Assembly (NCBI GenBank): GCA_013433145.1
Contig: CM024187.1
Location: forward strand, 682,001 to 746,000
Direction of reading: 5' to 3'
DNA from: Ascaris suum
Taxonomy: Eukaryota > Nematoda > Chromadorea > Rhabditida > Ascarididae
DNA length: 64,000 bases
Shown: positions 18,473 through 29,359 of the stretch, piece after piece
How the letters are laid out: each line of letters starts with the position of its first letter
Numbering within the stretch: the stretch's first letter is position 1
Notes under the pieces: model-generated
Told to the model about the DNA's origin: nothing
Seen by the model: only the letters and a program-made list of their open reading frames with translations
The model's database searches: none
Made by a program: the position numbers and the translations under genes

Positions 18473-18751
18473 GTGGATTATCAATCAACGATCACGAGAA
18501 TGCAAATCGAGCATAGCAGCCATAATTCGATCTCATTCAAGGAGACTGAGGAAAAACGACGCTGCGAGCGGTCTGTGGTGCTCGTCGGGGTCGCCGAACT
18601 TACTGACGTCCCCCCATCTGGAGAAAAAGCAGTTAATGTCGATTGTGAAACAGTTCTAAATTGTTTTGACATAATCAATTCTCATTTCGTTCCCCAGCAG
18701 CAAGAAGGCAGGAAAAGACCGATAAAAGTTATGTTTGCAATTACCGCTTAA
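18473..18751 (+). pseudogene. Decayed retrotransposon ORF1-like fragment
   Basis: The frame reads KETEEKRRCERSVVLVGVAE, then a DVPPS block, a VNVDCETVLNCFDI block and finally EGRKRPIKVMF before a stop. This order (charged lead-in, RSVVLxGV core, CxxVLNxxDI helix, RPxxIKVxF strand) resembles the RNA-binding ORF1-like domain common in non-LTR elements of strongyle nematodes. The residues that normally follow the last strand are missing, no ATG is well placed, and no endonuclease or reverse transcriptase follows. Chance cannot be excluded for a 92-codon frame. Function would be nucleic-acid binding in a retrotransposon particle if the family call is right. Confidence 0.4.
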
Positions 18752-19846
18752 CGTCGTATGTCGAGTCTAAATTTGGAATGGGCTTCATTTCACTTTTTTT
18801 TTTGCTTCAGCTTGGTCACATGTCACTTTTTTCTTGCTTCATTGACTTCCGACATTTTGGCTTTGCTCAAAATATGACAAGCAAGACTACAGCTCCAACA
18901 AGGTGCTGCACCAGTACCTATTCAAGCTTCATCAGAACCTCAGTGAATATCAGATTTAAAGCCCGGAGACTGTTTGTATGGTTGCAGTGGAGGAAGAATT
19001 TTTCGTGGGCGAGTAATTCAAAGCATGGCCAGACCGAGAGCAACAATGATATCCGCAGGCGATGCGCTTTGCCATTGTTTGATCTTGAAGCCCCAATTCG
19101 AAGTGCGTTCAGCATCTGGTAGACATTGCGGAGCAAATTTGAGCCATTTGTGCAGTATTGAAATTATGAACTCCGAACACCGTGAAGATTTGTAAAATTG
19201 CGAAGATTATTTCATCCGAAAGCATATATTAAACCGCGTTCTTATGCGGTGCAGCAACTTTTTTGAAGCCTACCTAAGAGATGATGTGGGGAATCAACGC
19301 TTCTAAACGCGAAGGCATAGGATTCCTCTCATCCTTCGAATTATTCGCCATGATAAAGAAAAGCTAAAGCTGAAGCGTTATTTGACTATTTCAACAATAG
19401 TTTGCATTTCAAAAAAAGTTTATCGAAACAAGCGTCAAAATGTAAAAAAAAAACCTTTAATAATTTGAGTATGAAACTCAACTTTATGGAGTGATGTAAT
19501 ACTCCTTCAGCAAATTTTTTTTATTTTTAAAGGAAAGTAAAAGATGCAATGAAATTATATCTTATCATAAGTATTGAAGAACTTAAAGAGGAAAAATAAA
19601 AACGCGCAACGATCGGAATCTTTAAATCGGGGGAAATATGCGTCAAACGATTCTCAAATTATGACCGCGGAAGGAATAAATTTCTCGAGAAATTTTCGAA
19701 AACCCTTTCGGATTTCTGAAGCGGTGCAGGCTCACTTCATCAAGTTCGACATCTCGAAACTGCTTCAGTTTTTTATTTTTTGCTATGATGCCCAACTCCT
19801 AAGTTAGACCAGTTAAAAAAAATCATTCCCTATATGCAGGCCTATT

Positions 19847-19847
19847 G

Positions 19848-19878
<31 letters not shown>

Positions 19879-19881
19879 GTC

Positions 19882-19951
<70 letters not shown>
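19847..19951. repeat. TC (TCTG-interrupted) then TA microsatellite
   Basis: About 70 bases of CT repeats with periodic TCTG units, running directly into about 36 bases of TA. Confidence 0.96.
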
Positions 19952-19952
<1 letters not shown>

Positions 19953-20445
19953 CGTATATAATATGTGTATCCATATGTGTATGTAATATACATACATGCG
20001 TTCAGAGCTGTGGTCGTTTTAAACGTGCATATATACGTGCATATAGATTTAGATATGGCTGGATTAGGAGCTCTTGCCCTAGAGTGCTATGCCTCGATCG
20101 AATAAGATCGGAGAAAGAGGGAGGCATATTATCCGAGAGGAGAGATTTTTAAATCGAGAGAAGAACTGCGCCTAACTTTTTCGCGAAGAGTGTATATTCG
20201 CAAAAAGTCTCATTCCAGTATGGATCTGATATCTCTTTAAGAATGATTACATAGTCAAAGATGTTCACAGCAGGGGAGGGGGTGGTTGGAGGGGGAGGTT
20301 GGTTGTAATCCGACTTACAAGCATCCATATTTGCCATTCCGTGTGTACATGCCTGTGGACTCCGGCCGATTATTTGTATGTTTAGTCAGCATTCGTCCGG
20401 CCGATTATTCACTTCGTCGCCTCGCCAGCGGCATTTTTCACATCT

Positions 20446-20457
20446 CACGTGACGTCA
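20446..20457. promoter_or_regulatory. Overlapping E-box and CRE palindromes
   Basis: CACGTGACGTCA: a perfect CACGTG E-box (20446-20451) sharing two bases with a perfect TGACGTCA cyclic-AMP response element (20450-20457). It sits in a locally GC-richer 150 bases inside AT-rich DNA. bHLH-ZIP and bZIP (CREB/ATF) factors bind such sites. Which gene it would serve is unknown; the nearest candidate is the plus-strand gene 1.8 kb to the right. Confidence 0.4.
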
Positions 20458-21704
20458 TTCAGCGATCGGTGATTCAGTCATCCACGCACTCAAATGTGAT
20501 ATTTCTGTCGGGCGCTGACGCATTCCGAGTTCACATTGTCAGTCGCTCGTTTCCCAAACGATCATTGATATTTAAGCAGAACCAGTTTCACACATACGGC
20601 TTTTGTTTGAATCCATCACTCTTAACGAATTCTCGCCCCTATTCGATCACATACATTTGTAGACGCGGAGATGCTTTAAATGAAATTCACTCGAGGAAAC
20701 ACGTGTTCTTGCCCAAAAGATGTCTGTCTTTCCTACTCATGGAAACAAGGAAATATTATCAAAAACTTTCGAAGGGTATTTTTGAAGAATTTAAGTAGAG
20801 TAAGAGGTGGCCGGTTCATCCACGAATCAAATATCATTTGTTTGATAATGAAGCAAATCAACGAAAAATTTGCGTACTTCGAGAGAACATAGCGCACTAT
20901 GTCGAACTAGGCTTAACATAAAATTCAGGGCAGATGTGACTTCTAATAAGTGTTGAAGGTTTATGCGACAAAAAAGTTCTTTAGAATGAGCACGTGAAAC
21001 GTACTGCAATCGTGTCGACCAACGAATGATAGTTCATCCCGCCCATTGTTGCCATAAACGGATGATTCAGCGGACCAGGGTGGCGAAATTCTCACTCATT
21101 GTCAGCTTGCGAAATGCCTTTGCAAAGTGCACTTCGTGTAGGATCGCTTTATGCATTTCCCTTAATGCGCACTTAGGAAGCCAAATATTATAGCGTTCTG
21201 TCTAAAAATATACGTTTGTGTATTTGACTATTTATAAGTCAGGTAAGTATAACCGCTGAAGCAACAGTCTAAGAAATTTGGTCGACATAATACACACCGA
21301 TCGGTGGCTATTTAAATTAAATTCCAATTTATATGTCGGTATGGAAGCGGAATTCTAAACACTTATAAACATTTGGAATGTCCCTGGAAATATGCAAATA
21401 TTTGGCAGATTGAATCGCATTTTACGGTCGGTTAAATGGTGGAAGAAATATTTTTTAGAGTTTCTTCCGAGTAATTAAATGAACGAAAATTTTAGTAAAA
21501 GTATTGTGGTTATTTTATTTTTTCTTTGCAACTAATCGGATTGTGCCAGCTATTTTGATGTGCTTTTCCGTTTCTTTTATTCGTTCTTTCTCGATCTTTC
21601 GCACAGTTCGTCCACCTTTTCGATAATTCATCTAGAGTAGGCGGTGCTGATCCATGTTGGTGTATATTTTGACGTCGTCATCGACTGACGCATATTTATT
21701 GGTT

Positions 21705-21720
21705 GGGGGGGGGGGGGGGG
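21705..21720 (+). repeat. G16 homopolymer
   Basis: Sixteen consecutive G. Similar long G runs occur at 15404, 29335 and 59103 in this window. Confidence 0.93.
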
Positions 21721-22233
21721 ATCATTACCTGTTTGTTGCTCTTTGCACCTGTCGACTCGTTGAAGCATTTGTTGTGCTGCGATTTCCTTTTTTTGGCGCG
21801 AATGGCATTGAATACTCGTTAATCATTCAAAGCTTGCACCCAGTAAGTCCAATCCACCTTCGCATCACTTCCCCAGTGCTGCATTCCTTTAGTGATCTCT
21901 AGATTAGCCTAAACTTCGGTGGTCTTCTAGATTTGCTTGCTAATATTTGTACATTTAGTTTCGAGAATTCGCTAAAATCGAGCGTCGCAGTGTTGATTCG
22001 TGTTACTCGGCTTTAATGGCAGTCCCGCCTTTTCCATCAACACTCGTAATGTCCTTTCGCTTTACACTCCTCCATCATCGTTCATGTCGTGTCGCTTCTT
22101 TCTTCCATAATTTTTTTCGCATTCGTTGCTGTCACGTCAGTGTGAGCTCGTTGTGTGTTTATACAAGGAACTTCCGTTCGTCCCGTGCGCTCTTCCGAAT
22201 ATCTCTGCACTTCTCGCTGCAGCGAATCATCAA

Positions 22234-22287
22234 ATGAAGCCGACCTTTCTAGTGATAGAGAAAGAGCGAAGTGCACCAGATAACATG
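22234..22287 (+). CDS. Unrecognised gene, exon 1
   Basis: ATG then 18 codons (MKPTFLVIEKERSAPDNM) ending at a strong GTAAGT donor, phase 0. A CTGCAG twelve bases upstream (ending 22222) could be a spliced-leader acceptor. This is the best start I can see. Confidence 0.4.
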
Positions 22288-22666
22288 GTAAGTGAATAGC
22301 ACTAGAAGGTAAATTATGCTCAGAGTTGGATAGAATCAAACAAAAATGACAAAGAAAAAGACCATGAAAGCTTAATAAAAACAACGAAGCACTTATGTTT
22401 AAGTGAAATGACGGAGAGAGTGCGAATCAAATTGACATCCAAGAATTGAACAATTGCTATGAGGTGTTCATTCAATATATAAGCACCTGGTATGAAAATA
22501 AGGAAGGGGGGAGGGGGATTGAGTCATATGGCATTTATTTATGTCAGAGACTAAGAGAGTAGCCTAGCGTTGTCGACATTAAAGAAACGAGCAGTATATT
22601 GTCAAAAAAAAATCGAAAAGTGGGGATGAGAAGGTAACTGACTGCTCAGGTATTGAGCGATTGTAG

Positions 22667-22869
22667 AGTGGAGTTGTTGTAGTTGAGAAAGACAAAACAA
22701 AACTTGTAGATAAAAGATTTGCATGGGCTAGTAACTCAAAAAATATTATTGAAGGATTAAAGGAAAAACAGAAACAGGTAAGGATAAAATACATCTTGGG
22801 AAGATAAGGCAAAATATATTTTCCGTCTTACGGAGTCGATTGGATAAGATTCACCCAAATGCAAGGCAG
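22667..22869 (+). CDS. Unrecognised gene, exon 2, with in-frame TAA
   Basis: Opens after ATTGTAG with SGVVVVEKDKTKLVDKRF, continues to GLKEKQKQVRIKYILGR, meets TAA at 22805-22807, and continues in the same frame as GKIYFPSYGVDWIRFTQMQG to a GTATGT donor, phase 2. A GTAAGG at 22778 looks like a donor, but the nearest AG that would skip the TAA is only about 31 bases away and breaks the phase. Confidence 0.4.
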
Positions 22870-24049
22870 GTATGTGTCGAGGTAAAATTAGTGAAATGCT
22901 CTTCACAATGAAGCTATGATTCGAAGTTACTCCACAATCAAGCACTTCATTGCCACTGATTTGGCTTCGGCTAAGTTTTCCCACATACGTCTCCGGTATT
23001 TGCCGAACATGCTTTAATGCAAGTGGTGAGTAGAAAGATCGGCTTCCTTCCCGATGGAAGAACATGGACGAAAGAAAACTTCTAAGAATTTTGAAAGTCG
23101 ATGGCCTTCTATGAGGGTTCAGTTCAATTTTTCATTCCTTCCTATGTTCAATGCAAGTGCATTCTATATATCTGTCTGATCGTTTGCAATCGTTGATTGA
23201 ATTAGACCACTGTCTGAAGACTGCCTAGAAATACTAATAATCAACTACCAAAATCTACCTGTTATTTGTACACTTGCCAAGAGCATCCAATTATTGCCTT
23301 TTTTTTAAAAAATCAGTTGGATAACTACAGATTGATAATTTTTTTGCAGACTAGTGTAAATTTTAACTGGTAATTCTTATTTCCACTAGATGTACTACTG
23401 AATGCATTCATCCATTCTTGAATCTTTGGCGTATCGCGCAAGGGGGAGGAGGAGGGAGACAGATCATGAAGCAAAATCTCAATTTTCCTGGAAATCCGAG
23501 ATATACAATGGTTTAATTTGTGCATTTGAACAGTTTTCTAAAAATTACCGAAGTTAGTTTGGAATCGTCGTCAGTGAGTAGTTGAAACATAGCTGACGCA
23601 ATATGGGAACACATTTACTTCTGCTGACTTATGGTAACTGCCCGACTTGAAGTCGGTGATTTGTCGACTTTCTACTTTCATCATTGCAGCTTCACAACTC
23701 AACTATGTATAAGCTTGTTCACATGATCTCTGCAGTTTAGACAACTGCCTAATGAAAGAAGTTTTTTTTGGTGAGGGAAAGTGCAACAAAGAAGTGCTCC
23801 TAGCCACCAGAAAACGAAACATACAGACGGAAGATTAGCGTGTGTAGTGACAGTGACACATGCGTGCCACAAACTGGGTCGTTTCACGGCATGTTGTTCT
23901 ATTGATTCCCATTTTTGCTTCATCATGCAAGCATATTTCGCTATCGTTCAATTCCAAAGCTTTTAAAGGGTTGGTCCCTCTCACACTCGTACATTAGCGA
24001 ATCGATGAAATTCATACCTCGTTCAGATGTTTGATAAGTTTTTTTGCAG

Positions 24050-24109
24050 GTTTCGCAACATTAGAAAGATGGGACCACCTTTCGAACCTGTTTTAAGAAT
24101 CGAACTTAA
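24050..24109 (+). CDS. Unrecognised gene, exon 3
   Basis: Sixty bases between TTTTTGCAG and GTATGT. The phases (1 base in, 2 bases out) fit both neighbours. Reads FRNIRKMGPPFEPVLRIEL plus a split Lys. Confidence 0.45.
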
Positions 24110-25057
24110 GTATGTTTACCGGATCAGATGTTAAGAGTCTTTTTCTATTCAGACGAAGTGAGACTCAACGTAGCATCCATCCTACTTCCTTCACTTATCG
24201 ACGTATTGTGTGTTACATAAGTAATCGTTTTTCTTGCGTTTGAAAATCGCGTTTGAAATTGCTTTGAACGTCAATTGTCGTTTAGTCTTTTCGCAGTTAA
24301 ATGTGGAGCTGCATTTATCATGCGAAAGAGCGTTTTGCTTTTTATTGTTTAAGTGTACAAACTTGAAATAGTGCAAAACTTAAAGCAAAACTACCAACCG
24401 AGAAAGGCAGGCAAGCGGTGCAGATCAGCAGCAGTTTCGTATTGATGCTCTCGGAATAAGGCATATTGTGAACTTCGGCCTGCTGGAGCCTTAATCGCCT
24501 AATTTCATTTGTTCATTCGATTAGGCTTAGACTTGCTTTTAACTCTCTATTTTCAATATACGCACGTCAGTGTTTCTGTATTCGTTAAAAGTGCGTTGCA
24601 TCGTGAAAATAGAATATGGATAGAATCTTGTGAATTGCATTACTTTTGTCTTTATGATGAACATTTGAATAGTGGTACTTCACTCAGCATATTCTTTGAA
24701 GCAAAAGTTAAACATTTCTTGTGCTTTGCTTAATCTTCACCTTAATCTTCACCTTGTCCTTCAACTAGTCATGGATGCATTATTATCCTGAGGCATCCCA
24801 AAGAGGCTATCCTCTGTAAAGTCGCACTAGCTGAGGCACCTCAATTTGTGAACTATCGGAAATTACAGTGATGTTAAAAGCGGTTTTGTTAGGATGTATT
24901 GGATTACGGATAGAATGTTTCAACGATGTGTGATGTCTGACATAATTCTAAATTCACAACAAAGTATCACCAAACGACTTCTTTCCGCTTTTTTCTGGAC
25001 GCATACCTGAATACTAGCAAGCAATTATTTTTCTATAGAAGCGAGCGAACACAGTTA

Positions 25058-25140
25058 CCACTATTATTCTTCTTAATGTCGTTATTCTTATCATTGTCAT
25101 TATTATTGTTATGCCACTATTATCATCGTAGTTATTGTCA
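25058..25140. repeat. Degenerate ATT/TTC trinucleotide-rich tract
   Basis: Imperfect TTATTATT/TTCTTATT-type repeats within the intron before exon 4 of the unrecognised gene. Confidence 0.7.
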
Positions 25141-25233
25141 GCCTTTATAAGAGTTCAATTTAATTATCGAGGTGAGCAGTTCATTATTTGGCGTTAATCG
25201 CTTCTTTCAAACGGCGAGAGCCATCCTTTTCAG

Positions 25234-25375
25234 GATGTATCACCCGGTGGGAGCAAGGCAGAAAGACGTTTCGACGCGTCTTATTAAGCCCACCTTACCG
25301 AATATAAACATCACTGATGTACTCTCTTTAGCAAATAATTGGAATCCTTCTTGGGAAACCGATGCCGGCATAGCA
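25234..25375 (+). CDS. Unrecognised gene, exon 4
   Basis: After TCCTTTTCAG: completes the split Lys, then MYHPVGARQKDVSTRLIKP to SWETDAGIA, then GTAAGC. The internal ATG at 25235 lies one base after the acceptor, so this could also be a spliced-leader start. Confidence 0.55.
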
Positions 25376-25445
25376 GTAAGCCATTTCATCGCCTTGTGTT
25401 ACCAGTAATATATTTATTAATTTGCACTCGTTTTTTTTTTTTCAG

Positions 25446-25467
25446 TCCGTTTTCTTCTTGTCGCATG
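25446..25467 (+). CDS. Unrecognised gene, exon 5 (microexon)
   Basis: Twenty-two bases after a T-rich acceptor, reading SVFFLSH, donor GTAACT, phase 1. Skipping it and using the TAG acceptor at 25969 removes exactly 17 codon positions including the stop. Confidence 0.35.
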
Positions 25468-25940
25468 GTAACTGTTACTGTAAGGAATATGGATGGGAGT
25501 AATTATGGAATGACTCTCTGGCATATTTTAGCAGGGAAGGGGGAGAGGTTAGGAGGAGGAAGTTATCAAACTAATGCTGCCAACAGGGTTAAAAATTTGA
25601 AAATTAAAAAGAAATAGTTGAAAAACGAAAGTTCGGATTCATAATTTAAGAATTTAAAAATTATAATCTTTCCGGTGTCCCCGATTGGAAAGGTTGTGTA
25701 CTGTTTGGTGGTGATCTGAGCGTTTTTGAAACATCTTTATTGCCAGTGCATAGGAAAGAAAAAGGTTTACAACTGATAAAGACAGATATTGAACATAATT
25801 GTTGGACGACAAAGGACTGTTCTGCCAACATCCTGTGCTGGAAAATGCTTCGATAGTGGAATGCTTGAGATTAGTATCGCTTCACGTCCATTTTGAATTT
25901 TCTAAAAGACACCAAAAGCAGCATTCATAAATGTTTTCAG

Positions 25941-26131
25941 TTGTGTATGTTAATATCGATGCCTTCTAGATATATGATGAAGGAATTGCACAATATCTAC
26001 TGGTCGATGCACAATCGCACATAAAATTCTTCGCTGCATTAATACTCGGTAAACCAAGTTTGAGGTGTCGTCTTGTAGAGGAGGAACCGAAAGACGTATT
26101 GGACGATGACGCCAACAACAGCTTTACCATC
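25941..26131 (+). CDS. Unrecognised gene, exon 6, with in-frame TAG or alternative acceptor
   Basis: From GTTTTCAG the reading is VYVNIDAF then TAG (25967-25969), then IYDEGIAQYLLVDAQSHIKF to DDDANNSFTI and a GTGAGT donor. If the CTTCTAG itself is the acceptor, the exon is 25970-26131, fully open for 54 codons and phase 0, directly compatible with exon 4. Confidence 0.5.
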
Positions 26132-26723
26132 GTGAGTTTGTTCGTTCTTATACAGTTCAAATATTCTATCTTGAGTTATTGCCTCAGATCTATGTTACTC
26201 GTCACCTAGTTCTTTTGTTGACACATTCTCAGGCGTTAGTGTTCACATGAATCCGAGGTAGCGATCAAGGACATTTTTGAAGTCGAAGTGTTTTCGAAAG
26301 AGTTTCATGCCCCTCTGGAATTGTACTTTAGCTAGGCAAATGATGCACTTTTAAAAACAAGTGCTATACACCACAAGAAATATCTTGACACACTTCATAA
26401 GAGGAATGTAGCGCAACGGTCTTCACATTAGAATGCGCAATTCTTATTGCTGCTCTTGCAGTGCAAAAGCGTTGCCTTTAAAATAACTGGCAGCAATTGT
26501 GTGTTGTATTTGAAGTTCACATGATGATCTGTTGTCTGCCATAAATGGGTTTTCACTTCGAGCCAGTCACTGCGATATAATGGACGACATATCTTCTATT
26601 ACTTTTACATAGATTAATATTGGTTCTTAGATTGATTTTCCCCCACGATTCAGTTTCTAGTGAGAGATATGCTTCTTTTCACGGCTTAGTCGGGTGGGTC
26701 TAATTTCTCTCTTCGCATCACAG

Positions 26724-26785
26724 TATATAAATATTGGTGGCCCAGCTCTGCTATACCTAGAAGCCGCCAATTTTTGATAGTCAAG
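26724..26785 (+). CDS. Unrecognised gene, exon 7, frame disturbed in a T run
   Basis: Reads YINIGGPALLYLEAANF then TGA at 26775-26777. With four instead of five T at 26771-26775 it would instead run open to the GTGAGT donor and enter exon 8 in phase. Confidence 0.45.
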
Positions 26786-26968
26786 GTGAGTGCTGAATTC
26801 GAGTAGGATTAGCGAGAGAGGAGAACCAAAGCTGTGATTTGCTTTGAAGTGAACTCTGTTTTGAAGCTATTCTTTAAGTAATGGATGCAAAAGAATGATT
26901 AAAATTCATAAGGAACATCGGAAACATTCCCATTGCTCAGCATTCAACGTGATGACGACTCTTTAAAG

Positions 26969-27087
26969 TTACTGATGGTGGTTTTGAGGTACGCAATGAT
27001 ACTGGCGAATTGACACCTGCAGATATGAAAAGACTCGAATATTTGAAGGATATTTTATCGAGACGTGGTTATCGATTCGTTAATTGA
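26969..27087 (+). CDS. Unrecognised gene, exon 8 and stop
   Basis: Reads TDGGFEVRNDTGELTPAD, KRLEYLKDILSRRGYRFVN, TGA at 27085-27087. The acceptor CTTTAAAG is atypical; a GAG at 26986-26988 is an alternative. AATAAA overlaps the stop codon. Confidence 0.45.
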
Positions 27088-28881
27088 ATAAATGAGAAGA
27101 TGAATACAAAGCTTATATTTACTGTGGATGTCGGTGACATCTGGAAGAGGGAGAAAGGAAGAGAGTGATACCGAACCTCAAAAAGCAATGTCTTCAAGAT
27201 GGTCTCGGTTCATAGACTACAATATTTTGGTGATCATCCAATAAGAGACCATTTGCGCTTAGTGTGCTACAAGCGATCATATGAAAAATGGCACTGTGTT
27301 GAAATCCTGTATTTTTGCTATTTATTACTGTGTAATCTTGAAGGAGGGAAAGAGAGAAAATCCATGCATCCCACTTCTGCTAATGCAAAATAGCGGGAGT
27401 AACGTTTTGCGTTTCAGATGCGACTGATGCTCACCAGATATTTTTGTCCATATTGCCATATCTTCTAATATTAATGGTTCTATAGCGTAAATATTGAAAA
27501 GGATTCCTCTTTTATTTTATGTTTTCGAGCTTTATTTTTCTTTGATTAGGTTTGAATGCATTATTCACTTGGGCAATCTATTTTGAAAGTTCAATTTTTT
27601 TGCACTCTTCAAGTAAAAAGCGACAATTTAACAGCATTATTTGAGAAAGACTTCATCACAGCACCAAAACATTGCTTAACCAAAACCGCGTTAGAAAGTA
27701 TTTGTTGTAAAGTAAACAAATTTCAAAAAAAGGAGTTAAAATTGCAAAAACGCTTGTGGTCTGTTGAAAATTCTCAATGCCAAACAAGTCGTGGAGAATT
27801 GCACTGAGCAGCGGGATTAATTGTGCAAATATTTACTCTTAGCTAACGAGATAGCACTGTTATAAATGGCAGCAACCTTGAAAAACCTTTATAGAACAAT
27901 TGTTCAATTTATTTCACAAAATCCTCCCAACAGTGTTCACACGAAAGCGATTTTTTTCTACTTTTCGAAAAGCTTGCTGGGAACGATATGTCACCAATGT
28001 GAAATCGTTGAGTTCCAGATAATTCTCATAGATTATCGGTGTCCTTTCGTCAAAGTGATCCTTACGATAATGACGACTGCCTACGAAAAATTTTCTGTCG
28101 AAAAAATTTCCATAACGATTCATCTTGTTGAATTTCACCCGCAGAAATGTGAAAGGAACCGAAACTTTGTTTTGTTATCGCTATATTTCATCAATCTTCA
28201 GAACACACGAAAGCGATTTAATTTTTCACTCGGCCTTTCTCTTCCTAGCTAAATATAAACCGACTAAGTGGGCCTGTTGCCCCTTTCCATCTTACCGTTC
28301 CCAGCATCCTTCCTCCCCCCGCCTTCCAAAAAACAAAAGCATGCAGAACGTGAAGGGAATCTGTGAAAAGACACTGCACTCTTCTCAGATCTCCTTTATT
28401 TGTGATCCTGTACAACTGAGAATAAATTCTTAGCCCCATTTGTTTGCATCGCCAATATAAGAGATAATTTTGTGCGATGCATCATTTTGCATATCTGATA
28501 GAGCACACTGTATGCATAACGGTCATCTATATCAAATAAATATACTCGTGATGAAGTCTTCTTGCGTTATTTCGAAAATATTTCAAAAAGATCAAGAAGC
28601 TCTTATCTTTACACGAGATATCGCCGAAACCATTACAATACGAGCAACCATCGACCATCGACTTAGGAAGAAAAAACTTTTCTATAGGAATATTATTGCA
28701 AACTGAATAAATTACTATCATCCATTGTTTTTTTCTCTGGTATCTGCATACTGATTGCTTTGTAATTTAGAGGGTTCATTTTTGTCTCTCGCTTCCTCAC
28801 CTATGACTCTCAGGAAATGGGTGGATTATTTTTCTATTGAAGGTTTTAGACGTCGGGGCATAGTAGGATAGGATTCTACAG

Positions 28882-28927
28882 AGGATATGAATTGACGAGC
28901 GGGGTGGGAGAGGAATTTCGCGAGATG
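28882..28927 (+). CDS. Possible short exon, unknown gene
   Basis: Between TTCTACAG and GTGAGT, 46 bases reading GYELTSGVGEEFREM after one split base, phase 0 at the end. The segment is too short to exclude chance, and I found no in-phase partner. Confidence 0.2.
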
Positions 28928-29334
28928 GTGAGTGCTGCTGCACGAATAAAAATGCTGTGTTTTCGAGGGAAAGGTAAGCACGGTCAATTGCAGTAGCATT
29001 TTTTTCGAAATGCATTCATAGATAATTAAACACAAGCAGTGTTCTTTTTTTAAGGAGGTAAATACGAATTGGTTCACATCTTGGCAGGCTAAGTTATACT
29101 CGTGTTAGATGTACTTATGAAACATATTTGCTTTCATTTTTTACGCCCAAAATTGCTCTAAACGTATAAAATTTTGTGAATATTTCGAAGCACCTTGCAA
29201 ATACAGCATCATTAAGCAATGAAGGCACAATCGATTTATCGGTATTATTTTGGTACTTGAAGCCGATCCAAACACAACGTACCAAGATCCGTGTTACGTT
29301 ATATGCTGCGGGAGGGCAAAGCTAGTTTTTTCCC

Positions 29335-29359
29335 GGGGGGGGGGATGGGAGGGGAGGGG
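29335..29359 (+). repeat. G-quadruplex-prone G-rich block
   Basis: Ten G followed by AT, GGG, A, GGGG, A, GGGG: four or more G runs with one- or two-base loops, the classical quadruplex pattern. Confidence 0.75.

Larger units (their letters stand above)
18752..22233. other. Gene-free stretch left of the unrecognised plus-strand gene
   Basis: Contains a TC/TA compound microsatellite (19847-19951), an E-box/CRE site (20446-20457), a tandem TCCGGCCGATTATT pair (20361-20374 and 20396-20409) and a G16 run (21705-21720). The 170-codon open frame at 20286-20798 has no ATG context, domain or splice support that I can see. The last 200 bases, just before 22234, are pyrimidine-rich and may hold the promoter or trans-splice region of the next gene. 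Confidence 0.5.
22234..27087 (+). pseudogene. Unrecognised eight-exon gene, reading broken in three places
   Basis: Exons joined in phase: 22234-22287, 22667-22869, 24050-24109, 25234-25375, 25446-25467, 25941-26131, 26724-26785, 26969-27087. All introns are GT-AG. The exons total 853 bases, which is 284 codons plus one extra base. Samples of the reading: MKPTFLVIEKERSAPDNM, DKRFAWASNSKNIIEGLKEK, FPSYGVDWIRFTQMQG, RKMGPPFEPVLRIELK, MYHPVGARQKDVSTRLIKP, EGIAQYLLVDAQSHIKFFAA, RNDTGELTPADMKRLEYLKD. Breaks: TAA at 22805-22807, TAG at 25967-25969, and a T5 run at 26771-26775 that is one base too long. The protein would be about 283 aa, mixed charged/hydrophobic, few Cys, with no clear signal peptide or membrane span; I do not recognise the family. 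Alternatives: shorter intact isoforms by other splice sites (for example 25234-25375 to 25970-26131 to a stop at 26775), or assembly errors. AATAAA overlaps the stop at 27087-27092. Confidence 0.5.

Noticed and set aside
20286..20798. 170-codon plus-strand open frame, the longest outside repeats
   Set aside because: No recognisable motif, no acceptor or donor support, no in-phase partner exons. A single frame of this length is possible by chance in 64 kb.
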